Of a DNA stretch of 64,000 nt, positions 36,801 through 49,382 are shown in pieces. Under the pieces are notes generated by a model. It saw nothing but the letters and a program-made list of their open reading frames with translations, was not told where the DNA came from and did not search any database. Position 1 is the first letter of the stretch. Each line of letters starts with the position of its first letter. The DNA comes from Morella rubra (Eukaryota > Streptophyta > Magnoliopsida > Fagales > Myricaceae). A program made the position numbers and the translations under genes. The stretch lies in assembly GCA_003952965.2 (NCBI GenBank), contig RXIC02000084.1, positions 1-64,000 on the forward strand, given 5' to 3'.

Positions 36801-39800
36801 ACAAAGGTAGGTACCATGTCACCCATGTTTTCTGTGCTCCTTCCTAAGATTCTATATGCCTCTCTCAGTAGAGCAATAGTGTTTTCAAGATTCTATATTT
36901 TGTTGTTAATGGATCTATGATTGCTCTAGAGCGTGTAACATCAGGCTGCATCTGTTGAGAGGTTAAATGGAATCCTAATCTAAAAACATCCTATTCCTGT
37001 TTCAGTGATATATAGTTTGTTCAGCCTAGTCTAAATGGTTGAATGAAACAGGATTAGTGGATCCTTTTACTAGACTTAGTTTTAGAAGCAAGTCTAAGTT
37101 ACATTTATAAGCTGTTATGGCCTAAGGTCCTAGCTGTGGATGATGGTCCACTTCTTGACTGGATGATCTAAACTACTAGTTGTGCAACTTAAAAGGCACA
37201 TTGGTTCTGTAGAATAAATAACCTGGTTTGGTGCAGATAGTCTTACTGAGTTTAGTTCCACTTGAGGTAGATAACATAAGGCACGTGGACTTATGCCAGG
37301 CCTGCTTGAGTAAGTTCCTGAATGTCCTCTAAATATTTCAACAGGGTAGAATATGACTCTTAAACTGAGCATCTAGGGGTAGATGAATGTCGTGTTAAAT
37401 GGATATTTTGATTTAGCTGTACAAGGTTTGGAACAGATCTGATGATCTCACATACATTCCCTGCATGGATTCTGACTCTTGTCATATCATCATTCTGGCA
37501 TGAATTTGTCAGTTCCTGAGGTTTTTTCATGGGGTTTAATTTCAAATCCTGAAACCAAGATTCTCAATGCAGGTCGTCATTATTGGATCATTCCTCTGTG
37601 ATCCATTGGAATCTCCCTGGGCTTGTATGTTTGGTGACATTGAAGTTCCTGTTCAGATCATTCAGGAAGGTGTCATATGTTGTGAAGCTCCTTCTCATCT
37701 TCCTGGGAAGGTGACTCTCTGCATTACTTCTGGCAACCGGGAATCCTGCAGTGAAGTCAGAGAGTTTGAGTACCGGATGAAAACTAGTACTTGTAATCAC
37801 TGTACTTCACCTAAAACAGAAGTTGACAAGAGTCCACAAGAACTGTTGTTACTTGTGAGATTTGTGCAGATGCTTCTGTCTGATTCATTGACGGATAAAG
37901 GGGACAATGTAGAATCTGAAAATCATCTATTGGGAAGACTCAAAGCTGATGATGACTTATGGGATCATGTCATAGAGGCTCTATTAGTTGGCAGTGGTAA
38001 TTCATCCAGTACCATCGATTGGGTTCTTCAAGCACTTCTTAAAGACAAATTGCACCAGTGGCTTTTGTCCAGAACCCAGAATGAAAGTGACCAGGCGGGC
38101 GGGTCCTTGTCCAAGCAAGAGAAAGGTATAATACACATGGTTGCTGGGTTGGGCTTTGACTGGGCCTTAAATCCACTTCTAAGCAGTGGAGTTAATATAA
38201 ATTTCCGCGACATCAATGGATGGACTGCTCTTCATTGGGCTGCACGTTTTGGAAGGTAATTGCAATTTGCGGTACATTTGATAAATTTGTCTTCTGATTC
38301 TTGAACAATAGTTAATATTGCAATAGAGAGAAAAATTGTAGCTTTCAGAAACACTGAAGAAGATTCCAAAGTTTTAGGAACTGATAAAATGATTTCCTAG
38401 CTGTCTTTGATGATGAGGTATTTTCTGGAGAGTCAAGTGGGGTAATTTCAATCATCACTTACTAAAATGAGAAAAATAATAATTTAATTACGGACTTTGA
38501 TATATCAAATTATATGACATACTCGAATGTTTCAGTTAAGATTAAAAAGTTATACACTACTGAATTTCCTATTCTCATTCTTTCCTCTAGTTTGAATGAA
38601 ATTCAATATTGACGTTGGACAATGGCAGAGCCAGGATTTTTCTCTTATGGGAATAAGAGATATGAAAACAATTTTTATTGACGTTGTTTGCTGCTTTACA
38701 AGTTTGCTGAGAAAAAAGAGAACATACAAAGCTCGTCCCAGATAAATGAGGAGGCATAGGAGGGGGACAAGTTAAAAAAAAAGCCTGCACAAGGATGAGA
38801 GAGAATACACGTGTGTCTAATGGAGGAAGTGGAGATAGTTTTTTCTTTTCTTTGTTTCTCTCTTCTTTTTGCTTTCAAAAAGCAGGAAATTAGGAGAGGT
38901 GAATTTAAGGATATAATCATGGTGTTCTTGGATGTGTTGCACATAGCTGCTAGAAAACTTAAATGGGCAGGCCTATACTTGAATGATTACTTTTCAGGGT
39001 TTAAAAAAACTGTGACCAGGTGCATTTCACGCTCTTCGAATCAGTTACTTTTGGCAGTAGAACTTATTCATTAATTGGTTCCATTGTTGATCTCTATGTC
39101 AGTATTCTTTACCCCATATATTATTTGATTCCTATATGTTTGTTGAGCAGTGTACCATTTAAATATTATTCTTCTGCACTAGGGAAAAAACGGTTGCTGC
39201 ACTTATTGCTTCTGGTGCATCGCCTGGGGCAGTGACAGATCCCACATCGCAAGATCCACAAGGTAAAACCCCAGCATCTATCGCAGCTGCCAGCAGGCAC
39301 AAGGGGCTTGCTGGTTATCTTTCAGAGTTTGCACTAACTAGTCATCTGACATCCCTCACACTGGAAGAAAGTGAGTTTTCTAAAGGCTCTGCGGAGGTTG
39401 AAGCAGAAATCACTGTGAATAGCATATCAAAGGAAAGTCTTGCAGCCGATGGGGATCAGCTTTCCCTTAAAAATAGCTTAGCTGCTGTCAGGAATGCAGC
39501 TCAGGCTGCTGCCCGTATACAGTCAGCTTTCCGTGCACATTCTTTCAGGAAACGACAGCAGAGAGAAGTTGCTTGTAGTGAAGATGACTATGGTATTAAT
39601 TCTGTTGATATTTCAGCTGTGTCAAAGCTAGCATTCCGTCATCCACGTGATTACAACTCAGCTGCTGTATCTATTCAGAAGAAGTACCGAGGTTGGAAAG
39701 GTCGCAAGGATTTCCTTGCATTTCGCCAGAAAGTTGTGAAGATTCAGGTATGGCATTTCCATTCTTATGCATGCACTGTCAAATGTAGTGGCATGAAATG

Positions 39801-40755
39801 CTGACCACGTGCTTAGTGGTGTAGATAATACCCATGTACATGTCGAGTTGCATAATGGATAAATGAAGGAGTATCTAAAATTTATCTTCTTCTTTTTTAC
39901 TCCCAACTGCGGACTATGGTGTCCCTGTTACATCACTGCACCCTTTTGTTTGAAGAAGTCGTTAACTTTTTTTTCTTTTGCAGGCACATGTGAGAGGTTA
40001 TCAGGTAAGGAAGCATTACAAGGTGATCTGTTGGGCTGTTGGAATTCTAGATAAGGTTGTACTACGATGGCGACGGAAAGGAGTTGGATTGCGAGGTTTC
40101 CGGAATGAGACAGAGAGAATTGATGAATCTGAATCTGAAGATGAAGACATCCTCAAGGTGTTTCGTAAACAGAAAGTAGATGGGGCTATTGATGAGGCTG
40201 TTTCACGGGTGATGTCCATGGTTGAGTCTGCAGAGGCCCGTCAGCAATATCACCGGGTGCTTGAAAGATACAGGCAAGCAAAGGTAAGCAGGCTAGGAAT
40301 TTTGAATCAATGTTCAACTAAAGAAATGCTTTTTAATTATAATCTAATTAATTTATAAGTGATCTGAAATCACCGAGCTGAGCGAAAAAGTTGACATCTT
40401 TGGAGGTCACGAACCCCTCTCTGGATTTTGGAGATGGTAGCTAGGTCTCAGCATTACATGATGCGCCAGCAATCTATGTTAATCAGCTGTCGTCTATCTA
40501 TCCCCAAGTCTTTTTGGCCTCTATATTCCAGCTCTGCGGACCCTAATCCTAAGCTTCTTTTCTAACTTAAATTCAAAGTCTATCCAGAAGTAACTACTCC
40601 TTAAATGAGTTTTGAAGTTGCATTGATTGCGTAGAACTTAATGGCTTTATTCATGCATGCAGGCTGAACTTGCCGCTGATAGTGAAGCAGGGGGATCGAC
40701 TTCTCTAGATGATGCATTCGGTATGGAAGAAGAAGTGATGTATCATTCCTCATAG
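30825..40755 (+). CDS. CAMTA4: Calmodulin-binding transcription activator, CAMTA4-type
   Basis: Thirteen coding exons total 3000 nt, 999 residues: 30825-30837, 31239-31364, 31474-31589, 32090-32178, 32430-32475, 34734-35235, 35942-36093, 36399-36489, 36583-36806, 37573-38255, 39183-39747, 39984-40283 and 40663-40755. All phases agree. Domains in order: a CG-1 DNA-binding domain (about residues 6-125, with RRDGHNWRKKKDG and CYYAHGE), an acidic/Ser-rich middle, a TIG/IPT fold (about 435-521), ankyrin repeats (about 645-745, GWTALHWAARFGR), IQ motifs near 793, 845 and 868, and a Trp-containing calmodulin-binding helix (about 884-906). It is a nuclear factor that reads Ca2+/calmodulin in stress responses. 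The N terminus MTQSG plus YDIGDLF fixes the start and needs a GC-AG first intron. Intron 5 holds a solo LTR. The length matches the family and no frame is broken. Confidence 0.96.
32973..34525. mobile_element. Solo LTR in CAMTA intron 5, 1553 bp
   Basis: Starts TGTAGCACCCC and ends GGGACATTACA, so it has the TG...CA ends and TGTA/TACA inverted tips of an LTR. Perfect 5-bp direct repeats AAATT flank it (32968-32972 and 34526-34530), the mark of retrotransposon integration. No internal gag or pol is present, so the element has recombined to a solo LTR. The family is not identified; ends of this kind are common among plant Ty3-type elements. It makes up about two thirds of the 2.26-kb intron. 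Confidence 0.8.
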
Positions 40756-42087
40756 AAGAAACTGTTTATCATCCTTACTAATGGTAGGTTGACCAATTTT
40801 TTAGTTTGCTAGATGTTTTCAGGCTTAGTTTGTGCTTAATGGGCTCGATTTGGCAAAAACTGTAAAGTGATATGATGAGCATATATTCCTCATGTAAATG
40901 CTTCATGTAATTGCTGTATATGGCTTGTAAAGGTAGTTGATGGGTTTCGGTAGGTAACTGTCTTCCTTCTCAGTTATCCCTCTCTTTTCAGGTTTGCAAG
41001 TGAGAGGCAGAATTAATATAATCCATCGCATTCTTTCAAAGCTTCCAAGATTTATATTTCATATGTTCTTTCCTTCTCTCTCTCTCTCCTTCCCTTGATC
41101 AGTCCTCACTCCTCTCCATATGTGTCCTTTTTTCTTATTGCAATTTTTTTCCTGGCATGGCTTCTTCACCTGTACGGATAATATGAGCTCCTCTCTGGTG
41201 CATCACCTGTAACAATTCAAATGGTGAAAAGGAGCTTGTGTCTGTTGTTTCCAGAGTCTGAGGCCTTCGGAGGTCTGTTATTTAGAGACCTACACTTGTT
41301 TTGAGCCGAGCCAAGAAAAAACGCCTTTCTTTTTTCTTTGGAGGAGCAGCCATATGAAGCCTTCAGGTTCCTATTGTACTGCACCTTCACCCTCCTGTGC
41401 TCCAAGCTACGAGTGATGAGTTCTTTGTACCTTGGAAGATGGTAGGCTCATTCATATTCCAGATGTGGCAGAGTGGACGCTGTAGGAGAGAATGGTTATG
41501 ATCAGGGAATTGGGATATCTTTCTTTCTCGGAATTGGTACATTCAACACTTATTGTTAATTATCGGGCAGTTTTGGTCTTATTGGATTGAAAGAATGTTG
41601 TGTCTTTATCTTTTCAAATTCGACCATCAAATTTAAGAGGATTTTTTTTTTCCTAATCAAATTTAAGAGGATCTCAATTTGACAAAGATGACCACACAAT
41701 TTACCCAAAAAAAAAAAATCTCTTCACGAGTACTTTTTCCAACTTCTTTGACATATTTTTACATATAGTTTTGTATTTTAATCTCGATAATATGTCTCTA
41801 TTAAATTGGCTCCCCGGATTCAATTTTCGGGTTATGGTTTTACCTAGGAAAAGGACTCGTGGAACGACGGAGATGATGCTCAAGAAAAAGTCCAGGCCGA
41901 AAGTGGTGCCGCTGTCAAAATGAAAGGAAGAAAGAAACAAAGGCCACGACACGCTAAGGGGCCACGTGTCTTCTAAATAAATACATACAGCTTTGCCTCA
42001 CCACGGCACGATTTGGCTTCGTTTTCGAATCACGCACACTTGTCTGGCAGTTTATCGTCGAAGTTCAATCTCTCGCCAATATCGGCC
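40756..42087. other. CAMTA 3' UTR and intergenic
   Basis: Probable CAMTA 3' UTR in the first few hundred bases, then AT-rich spacer with a CT tract near 41,073. The final 100 bp before 42088 is the leader of the next gene. No other gene seen. Confidence 0.5.
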
Positions 42088-43255
42088 ATGGATTCGAACA
42101 AGCTGGAGCTGATAAACATCGCAATCCAGAGACTTATAGAAGAAAAGAAAACCAGAGGTGCCTCCGGTGATAGCCTCGCGGACGACGACGTTAACGACCA
42201 GCTTCTCCTCTCCAGATTGCTCTCTCAGGTTAACTTTCGTTATTAGTCGACTAAGATTAATAGGATGTCATCATTGCCATGAGTCTTAAGGTTTTCTCCT
42301 GCTTTCTTCGGTCATATTTCTTCGTCTATATATATCGGTAACTATTCATCAAAGAGAATGGAGTTACCATAGTGATCCCATTTTTTTCCGAACACTTTCT
42401 TTCGAATAGTTTGCAATCCTATATAGGAGTCTTAGGCTTGATCCGAAGATTAATGACAAAAAAACGTGAGCGGTATGAATGATTAGTATTCATAGTGGAA
42501 CCTAATTATACCACAGCTCCAAACTTTTGGTTTAAAAGTAGTATCTAAACCTGTTCCATCAGGCCTCTGTTGCAGAACCTTCAGGAAGTTCTCCCTCCAA
42601 TAATTAAGTCATGACTTGAACTTAACTTAACCTTCTTTTTCCCTCGGACAAGCCAATTGTTTTTTTGCTTAATACTTCTTAAATTCTCTTTCAAAGTGTA
42701 ATTAACGCGGCGTGAACAATTAAAAACTACTGCATCGACAAAGTATTAGATGCTGATCAGTAACTCATGTAGCTTTATTTCTGTAAATAGTTGGAATCGT
42801 TGAAAGGAGATGGTGCGGCGCTTAAAGAACTTGAAGCTCCAACCGAGGTAGAGGAGATATCTTCTGCAGCCCATGGTCATGATGTGGACGTCCGTATGGA
42901 GAATGCTGGTGAGATCGATGTTGGTGGCACCGAAATCAGGGCAGAAGAGATAGTGAAAGAGCTGAAGGAAGTCAAGAGGCAGAATTTCGTAACTCAGTGT
43001 CTTGTTTCAGTCATGATTGTACTGACTGTTGCTTGGCAAGTATCTGAGGTCTCCCTGGTACTGAAAGTCAAAAACGGGTTGAGCCACCCTTTTAGATCCT
43101 TTCGAAGTATACTCGTGGGGATGCTGAAGGGCCCCGATAAAAATGGTCAGGATGCAGAAAACCAGAGCTCTCCTGCGAAACCACTCCTGGTTGACATTCC
43201 AGAAGTTCCCTTCGTTGATTTAGGAAGCTTAAGTTTAGACGGTGAAAAAAACTGA
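42088..43255 (+). CDS. Uncharacterised single-TM plant protein, two exons
   Basis: Exons 42088-42228 (47 codons) and 42791-43255 (154 codons plus stop) join in phase 0 with donor CTCAG|GTTAAC and acceptor AATAG|TTGGAA. The product has 201 residues. The start MDSNKLELINIAIQRLIEEK is chosen because the frame opens upstream only at a TTG and the ATG context is good. Residues 1-30 and about 93-112 (AEEIVKELKEVKRQ) are helical and charged, with an acidic linker between. One transmembrane segment lies at about 113-131 (FVTQCLVSVMIVLTVAW), followed by a basic region and a Pro/Asp-rich tail ending LSLDGEKN. A coiled-coil plus tail-proximal TM layout suggests an organelle or ER membrane anchor, but I know no named function. 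Confidence 0.8.
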
Positions 43256-44727
43256 AAGTATTGTTTGGTATGAAACCAAGACGGGTGAGGTCTTTTGCGA
43301 ACCATTGCCTGGTTTGATCTGCAGGGGTTGGACAGAGGGTCTAGTGGAAACCTTTTTTCCTCCAATTTGTTGAGATGTTTGACGAATATGATGGTAGTGT
43401 ATATATATATATATATTGCTTGCTTGTGGTGTAAATGTTGGTTCATGGATTCCACTTTTAAAATGGTTCTCTTGGAATTTCGAACCGTTTCTTGAGCTTG
43501 CTTCACGCCTCTACCATTACTCGAGAATCATAGATTCATAAGCTCAGGCCTAAGAGTGGGAAGTGGAGGTGGGAAGAGTCCCTGACACGCCCAATATATG
43601 GACATGAAGATAGTCATCAGCCTGCCTGAATCTCTGAGCAACTGAGCAAGTGTTCTTTAATTCGAATCTTTGTCCCCGTTTCATCGAGTAAGGAATATAG
43701 ACGAGTCAAAGCATTTTTTAGGCCGGAATTGTGCCAACCTATACCTTAATAAACAACCATTCTTGTGGAGCAAATAAGCTGGCGTGACTCCTACGCGAGT
43801 AAGCTTTGTGCGACAAGGTTAAGCCTATCTTGCTGTAACCGTTGTGCTTTCCCTCCCCCGCTAATCAGCCGCACCATTGGTTTAAAGTTGAATCTCACAA
43901 ACCTCCTGAACACAAAGGCCATCAGCGGCTTCTTTTGCTGAGCATTTTTTTGATCTCGAATCTTTTGTATCTAGAAGACAACCTCAATATAAACAAAAAT
44001 CTTAAGCAGGTATAATCAAATAACTCTAAAGAGCACACTTGATTTCAAGCGGCCAGCGGCCATAGAGATGCAGACCCTCTTTCTTTCTGGATGGAGAACA
44101 AATTACAAGGTGCCAAACAGAAGAACATCCATCTGGGTAGATTTCACATTTAACCGTCCGCTAATTGGAGAGGGAACTATCCTCATGGCCCACAAACCTC
44201 ATGAAACCGTAAAATATTGTGTTGCTTCCAGTGCCGAATTGCTGGGCACATTTTACCCTAAAACAGATAGCGGCCTCTAACCAGAAGCTATAAGCCGACA
44301 GCCACATAAGCCCATGAAACAAACATCTACCTCTTGAATATGGCAATGTAATAAGATACAAACAAATAGCCTGAAGCAGGACCCCGACTGCCCATAGGTG
44401 GGACTCATTAAAATAACATTTCATTTGGAGCTAGGAAAACATTTGAATATATGATAAGATGAAGTAAAAAGTCTTCAACTGACAAATAACCAATTCGTTC
44501 AAGCACTTCTCCAAGAAGGTATCTTTCATTGAAACACTCATAACCAAGAATCTCTGAAAAAAGGGAAAGAAAATCATAATAAAACATCAAACATAAACAT
44601 TCGAAGAAAACCAACTTTCCATTTGATTTGTCTAGAACAAAACAATGACAAGCAAACAAGCTCTAACCCTGGACATTTTGGCAACATATTTAAGCCATTT
44701 GCTGAATTTGAGTGGTTAATCTTGTCT
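43256..44727. other. Convergent 3' region, no gene recognised
   Basis: Lies between the 3' ends of the single-TM gene (+) and NTF2 (-). It includes an (AT)n tract near 43,400. Small frames at 44,068-44,659 have no recognisable domain; part is likely the NTF2 3' UTR. Confidence 0.45.
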
Positions 44728-46692
44728 TCAAGCATAGTTCAACCGGAATATATCATTCAACACATAGAAGCTTCCCTGTGGTGTTGGCATCAAATGGAAC
44801 ATCTGAATGCAGAAAGCGTGACAAGATATTTTAGTTAGAGAAGAGAATCGAAGAATGGAATAATGATTTATGTCAAGTTATTTAGGACATGCATTCAAGA
44901 GGGTCTCCTGGGAGAGTGCATGTGAGAAACATCTCATTGGCACAAAAATGTGTCAATAACACGTTGGGCTATGCCTAAATATCAATCAAAGGAGAAACCA
45001 ATATGCAATGGTAAAGTACATGTAAAGTTACACCATATAAATTTGCTGAGTAAACATATCAAGAAATGCAAAATATGAAATCCTTGCATGACTAACCAAT
45101 GTACAGGAGGATATTTTCTCGTCGCTTAAGCACATCAAAAGTATAGTAGACCTGCTTAACCCCGTAGGGGTGGTAACTATCTAAAACGTATAGGACCAGG
45201 GGTCAGAGAGATCTAAGTGCAACGATTCTGATCAAATAACTGATATTGAAATGGAACTGATGTTGAATGAATAAAGCAAAAATTTTAAGAAGGCAATTAA
45301 GTTTAGTGAACAATTTGAAACATTTCGTAAAGAAGGTTATATTAGAGCTGTACTCATAATCTTCAAGACTCAAACTTCAAGTTCCAAGGATTAATGCATA
45401 CATGACATGGCATATCTACAAGAGGCATGACAATGAGAGCTCAGCCTGCATGTAAATGATTTAACAGCTCAGGCCATAGCACTGATTCGAAGCTGGCCAC
45501 TTCTCACCAAAGGGTCTGATATCTTCAAAATGTAAGGTTAATATGCAGGCCTATTTTGACAATTTGGGAGTGACAAAATTATGATACTTGAGAGTGCATG
45601 GCTATGGTGGTCCCTTTCTTACTCGCTACAGCAGACAACTCGAAGGAAAACAGAGCAAAAACAAAAAATCAAATTTCATGTTTTCGTAGACAATTTATGA
45701 TCACATACAAGTCGAGGATAAAAGGTTCAGCCAAAAAAGTCCACGAGACATGCTTCCCTTGAACTGTTTTGTCTTGTTAGCGCAAGTAATTAGGTTCTAG
45801 AAACCACAACTGCAAAACTGGAGGGAGACACTTAAAATGATAAATTTAAAGGAAGAGGGACGTGCAACTATTTAGCAAAATATGCACTAAAAATGTAAAC
45901 TAACATGAAGGCTGAACTATTTATACACCTAACCACGACACATACAAATAATGCAAGAGTACAGAGAAATGCCAATATGAAACGAAGGAAGAAACTGTAT
46001 TAATCAAGCTACGGTACCAAAGCCTAGCAAAGCAAGGCAACGCACAGATCAAACAGTGGATATTGTTTAGAAAATCGGCAAGGATATTAAAGGTTCTTTG
46101 ACAACAAAGTGCAGATCTTCCGAGTGCAACAAAATCAAATCATCGGAGGAAGCCACAAATACCAATTTCCAAACAATCCTCCATTTGGCAAAGAGAACTT
46201 CAAATTTTTAATCAGATCTATACCTCACACCAGAAGCCAAACCTTCGTACCAACATAATAAGCATAATCAACAACAAGCCGATTAGCATCGGTTCGATCA
46301 CGCACCTCGAAACTCTAAAAAGCCTAAAACTATCACATGCTCTATTAACAGGAGTCGAATGCGAAATCAGTGAAGAGCGGAAAAAAGTGGCATACCTGGC
46401 TAAACTTAAGGGCGTGCTGTTCGCCGGCGAGCTGGAGATTGCCGCTGACGAATACGAGCATGCCACCAACGGGGCCAGAGGGCTGGCAATCGACGGTGGT
46501 GATGCTGTGCTGGCACTGCTGGAATGGGAGGCTAGTGAGCTTGGCGACAATGTTCTGAGACCCTTGGATCTTCTGTCCCTCGAAGGTCAGCATGGACTCC
46601 TCCTGGTAGAGGCTCGCCAGTCCCGCGCGGTTCGCATCGAATGTCGTGTAGTAGTGCTCCACGAATGCCCTGGACAATTGGTCTGGATCCAT
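44728..46692 (-). CDS. NTF2: Nuclear transport factor 2 (NTF2)
   Basis: Exon 1 (46396-46692, 99 codons) starts MDPDQLSRAFVEHYYTTFDA and ends HALKFSQ at CAG|GTATGC. Exon 2 (44728-44802) starts after TTCAG and reads MFHLMPTPQGSFYVLNDIFR to LNYA and stop. The product is 123 residues, the normal full length for plant NTF2. The intron is 1,593 bp. NTF2 is a small homodimeric cone-shaped protein that binds Ran-GDP and FG-nucleoporins and carries Ran-GDP back into the nucleus. The single NTF2-like fold spans the whole protein, with LYQEESMLTFEGQKIQG and the CQPSGPVGGMLVFVSG strand region conserved. The phase-0 junction falls before the last two strands. A long GA/CT tract sits in the promoter/leader. 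Confidence 0.95.
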
Positions 46693-46742
46693 CTCCGCCG
46701 CACCCGATCACTGCCCCCTCCCCACCGCTTATAACTAACGCA

Positions 46743-46766
46743 AGAGAGAGAGAGAGAGAGAGAGAC
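46743..46766. repeat. (AG)n tract in NTF2 leader/promoter
   Basis: Dinucleotide purine run about 50 bp upstream of the NTF2 start codon, CT on the coding strand, followed by a shorter second run. Confidence 0.8.
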
Positions 46767-47146
46767 CGATAGAGAGAGTGCCCCAAAATAATTTGATTAA
46801 AATAAATACTCCGCTTATGGACCTTAATTTCGGTCTATGGCCCAATACGTACCTTGACTGTATTTACTATTTCGCCCTTGCTTACGTGCAAGGACGTTTT
46901 TCTTTTTCATTCTTATCACCATTCACCAACCAAGATGGGTCTTTTATCCCAACCAACTGGGGATACTGTTGAATTAATTTTTTTTCATTTTTTTTGGATA
47001 GCGTAGAATTTCTCGAAATCGAGAATATTGCAAATAAAAAGTCAACGTGATTCCTGATTTCCTTTTTATTTTTGGCTGTGAATCCAGACCCTTCAATAGG
47101 TGGGCCATGAGAATGGTGAGCGAAAGTTCTGGCGTGAAGAGAAAAA

Positions 47147-47150
47147 GAAA
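47147..47150 (-). terminator. Pol III T-run terminator of tRNA-Ser
   Basis: TTTT on the minus strand seven bases after the tRNA 3' end, continuing CTTTTTC, the usual Pol III stop. Confidence 0.75.
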
Positions 47151-47157
47151 ATCATGT

Positions 47158-47239
47158 CGTCGACAGCAGGGTTCGAACCTGCGCGGGCGTAGCCCAACAG
47201 ATTTCAAGTCTGTCTCCTTAACCACTCGGACATATCGAC
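47158..47239 (-). tRNA. tRNA-Ser (anticodon UGA)
   Basis: An 82-nt gene on the minus strand. The 7-bp acceptor stem pairs GTCGATA with TGTCGAC. The anticodon loop CTTGAAA has anticodon TGA with stem CAGA/TCTG. A long serine-type variable arm follows, then the T-arm GCAGG-TTCGAAC-CCTGC and discriminator G. There is no intron. Downstream on the minus strand is TTTTC, a Pol III terminator (47147-47150). The sequence closely matches nuclear plant tRNA-Ser as I know it. Confidence 0.96.
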
Positions 47240-47370
47240 GATTTGGTAGGCACCTCTGCTATGAATTTAAATTAGCTTTTTGATTACTATTCCCTCCTTT
47301 ATTACCCTATACTGAAACTATTATTAGCTTAGAACTTAGAAGTTGTTGTTTGGACTCTGTATGATTCATT

Positions 47371-47720
47371 ATATGGTTCATAATATTCAAAATTTTACAT
47401 AGACAATATTAAATAAAGGAGAATCCATCTGTTGCGTTTATTTCTTTTCAAATTGTACTATACAATTCAGGCAAGAAATTGCAAAAGATCTTGGTCCCAT
47501 ATCCTATATACCTTGGCGTTGCACCATACTGGGTTACTAACATACAGAGGCCAACATCAACTTCTAAGTTTCAAGACAAGGGAATCCTATTATAGGGCTC
47601 ATATTATTCCAAAACTTTACATTGACAACATTAAATAGAAAAGAATCCACATGTTGTGTCTACCTCTTTTCAAATTGCACCATATAATTAAGACAAGAAA
47701 TTACGGAGGATTTTAATCCT
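47371..47720 (+). repeat. Diverged tandem duplication, 220-bp period
   Basis: About 130 bp starting at 47371 recurs from 47591 at roughly 80% identity: TTCATAATATT / CTCATATTATT, GACAATATTAAATA / GACAACATTAAATA, then CTTTTCAAATTG in both. The rest of the first unit is not repeated. No coding content. Confidence 0.6.
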
Positions 47721-49382
47721 AGGATATGAATTCTAAGACTTCACCTCTAGAAAACACACGAGACAGAACAGCAGTTGGCTTTTAAACATGAAAACATCAA
47801 ACGAGAGACCAACTGCAGCAACCGGAACAAAGATTTTTGCAGATCAACCAGAACTTTGGGACAGAAGCAGATGCCTCCACATACATGAAGCGAGTTCAGA
47901 ATTCAAGAGAAACCATAGAACTATAGAAGGGTCGTCGCTAATGCATAAAGCTAAGGAGCAAAAGCCTTCTTTAGAATATTAATCAACTTGGATATCAGAC
48001 CAGCCAGCGCCATTGACACAGGTAGCAAAAAGTATCCGAACTATAAGATATTCTGGAAACTAAGAAGGCAAGGGAAAATTGGTTAATTGCAAACCGAAAA
48101 ATGTTTCAATGATGTAACACCTTGCTGTCAGGGCCTAACAGAGCTCAAGTTTGTTCATTTTTTTCCCATTAAATTCCTTTTAAGAGTTCCAATGCTGATG
48201 TTTTGAATCCATTTCCACAGAAATCAATTTTCAAAGAGAATTCTCCAGGACAAAAGAAATCCGAAGTCGCTGCTTGAAAAAGTGTAGAATATGGAGAGAT
48301 ACTGGAGCTTGTAATCCAGTAGTAAGTCGAGTGCTGAATTATAAGAGATTTCGGTATATACAAGAACCTTTTGCAGAGAACATTCAGGTATAGCTTGTAA
48401 ATAATCTGACTTGATATGTTTGCATTGGTCCAGAGGCAGAGATCATAACAAGTGCTTCAAATACATGTACAAATCAGCAAAAAAATTTGACATTACTCAA
48501 ATTTGATCCAGTGTGACGGTTACATCAATTCTCAGCCAAATGAACTTTTCACTTTCTTAATTTGAAAAGGAAAAAAAAAGGAAAGGATTCTATATAACTG
48601 CACATCAACCTCTCACTGTTACCACTGAAGAATTGAAGAAAATAAAGGGTGCTCTACAAGTACATATCAACCTCCGTTATTGCAATCCTACTATACAGAC
48701 GGGTCCTCCCATTGTGAAGACGCTATATTTCATTCCTTGAACAGATTGAATCACGATAATATTAGCCTTGAAAGACACAGAGATGGAGATCTCTTCAAGG
48801 ATGCAATTTTATTTGTTGCAAGGGGAGAGGATGCAACCCCAGAGCTTCCGCGTATTACATCCAAGTCTTAAGTATTTCTTGGCCATTTCCCGGTAATATC
48901 ACAGCATTCGAGGTCCAATCAGAGAACCTTCTCTAGCAGATAAATTTCAAACGGCGGGACCTCGACGGAAGGATGGAAATGAGACGAAAAAAAGTGGGAA
49001 AATGTAGTGTCTTCTATATGTGGCTCATTAGGAATCAACAAAACTCAATGCCAACGAATCAAGCACATCTTCTATATACACTGCCACAAAAATGCAAATG
49101 TCTCCCTGCACAGAACAAGCAATAGCAGTTCTAAGTCTATGGAAAAGGGAGAAAGAACAACTCTAATTTGATACGAGCCTTTGGCGTCACTACAGAAAGT
49201 GTGAAGAAAACCAGCATCATTGAAGAGAAGAACTATAAATTACAAATCAACTTTGGTTCCAGAGAACTTACTTTGGGAAGAACTCTAAACCCATCAAAGC
49301 ATTGCTAAGAGCATTCCCAAGCATCCATGAGACCACAAGTCATGATTGCATCAGCAGGAAGCCTTTAGAACAGAAGTTGTCT
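47721..49382. other. Intergenic and histidine-kinase 3' UTR
   Basis: No supported gene. A few hundred bases before 49383 are probably the 3' UTR of the minus-strand cytokinin receptor. Confidence 0.45.

Noticed and set aside
47371..47720. 220-bp period repeat as a CRISPR or satellite array
   Set aside because: Only two diverged copies, one incomplete; a local duplication.
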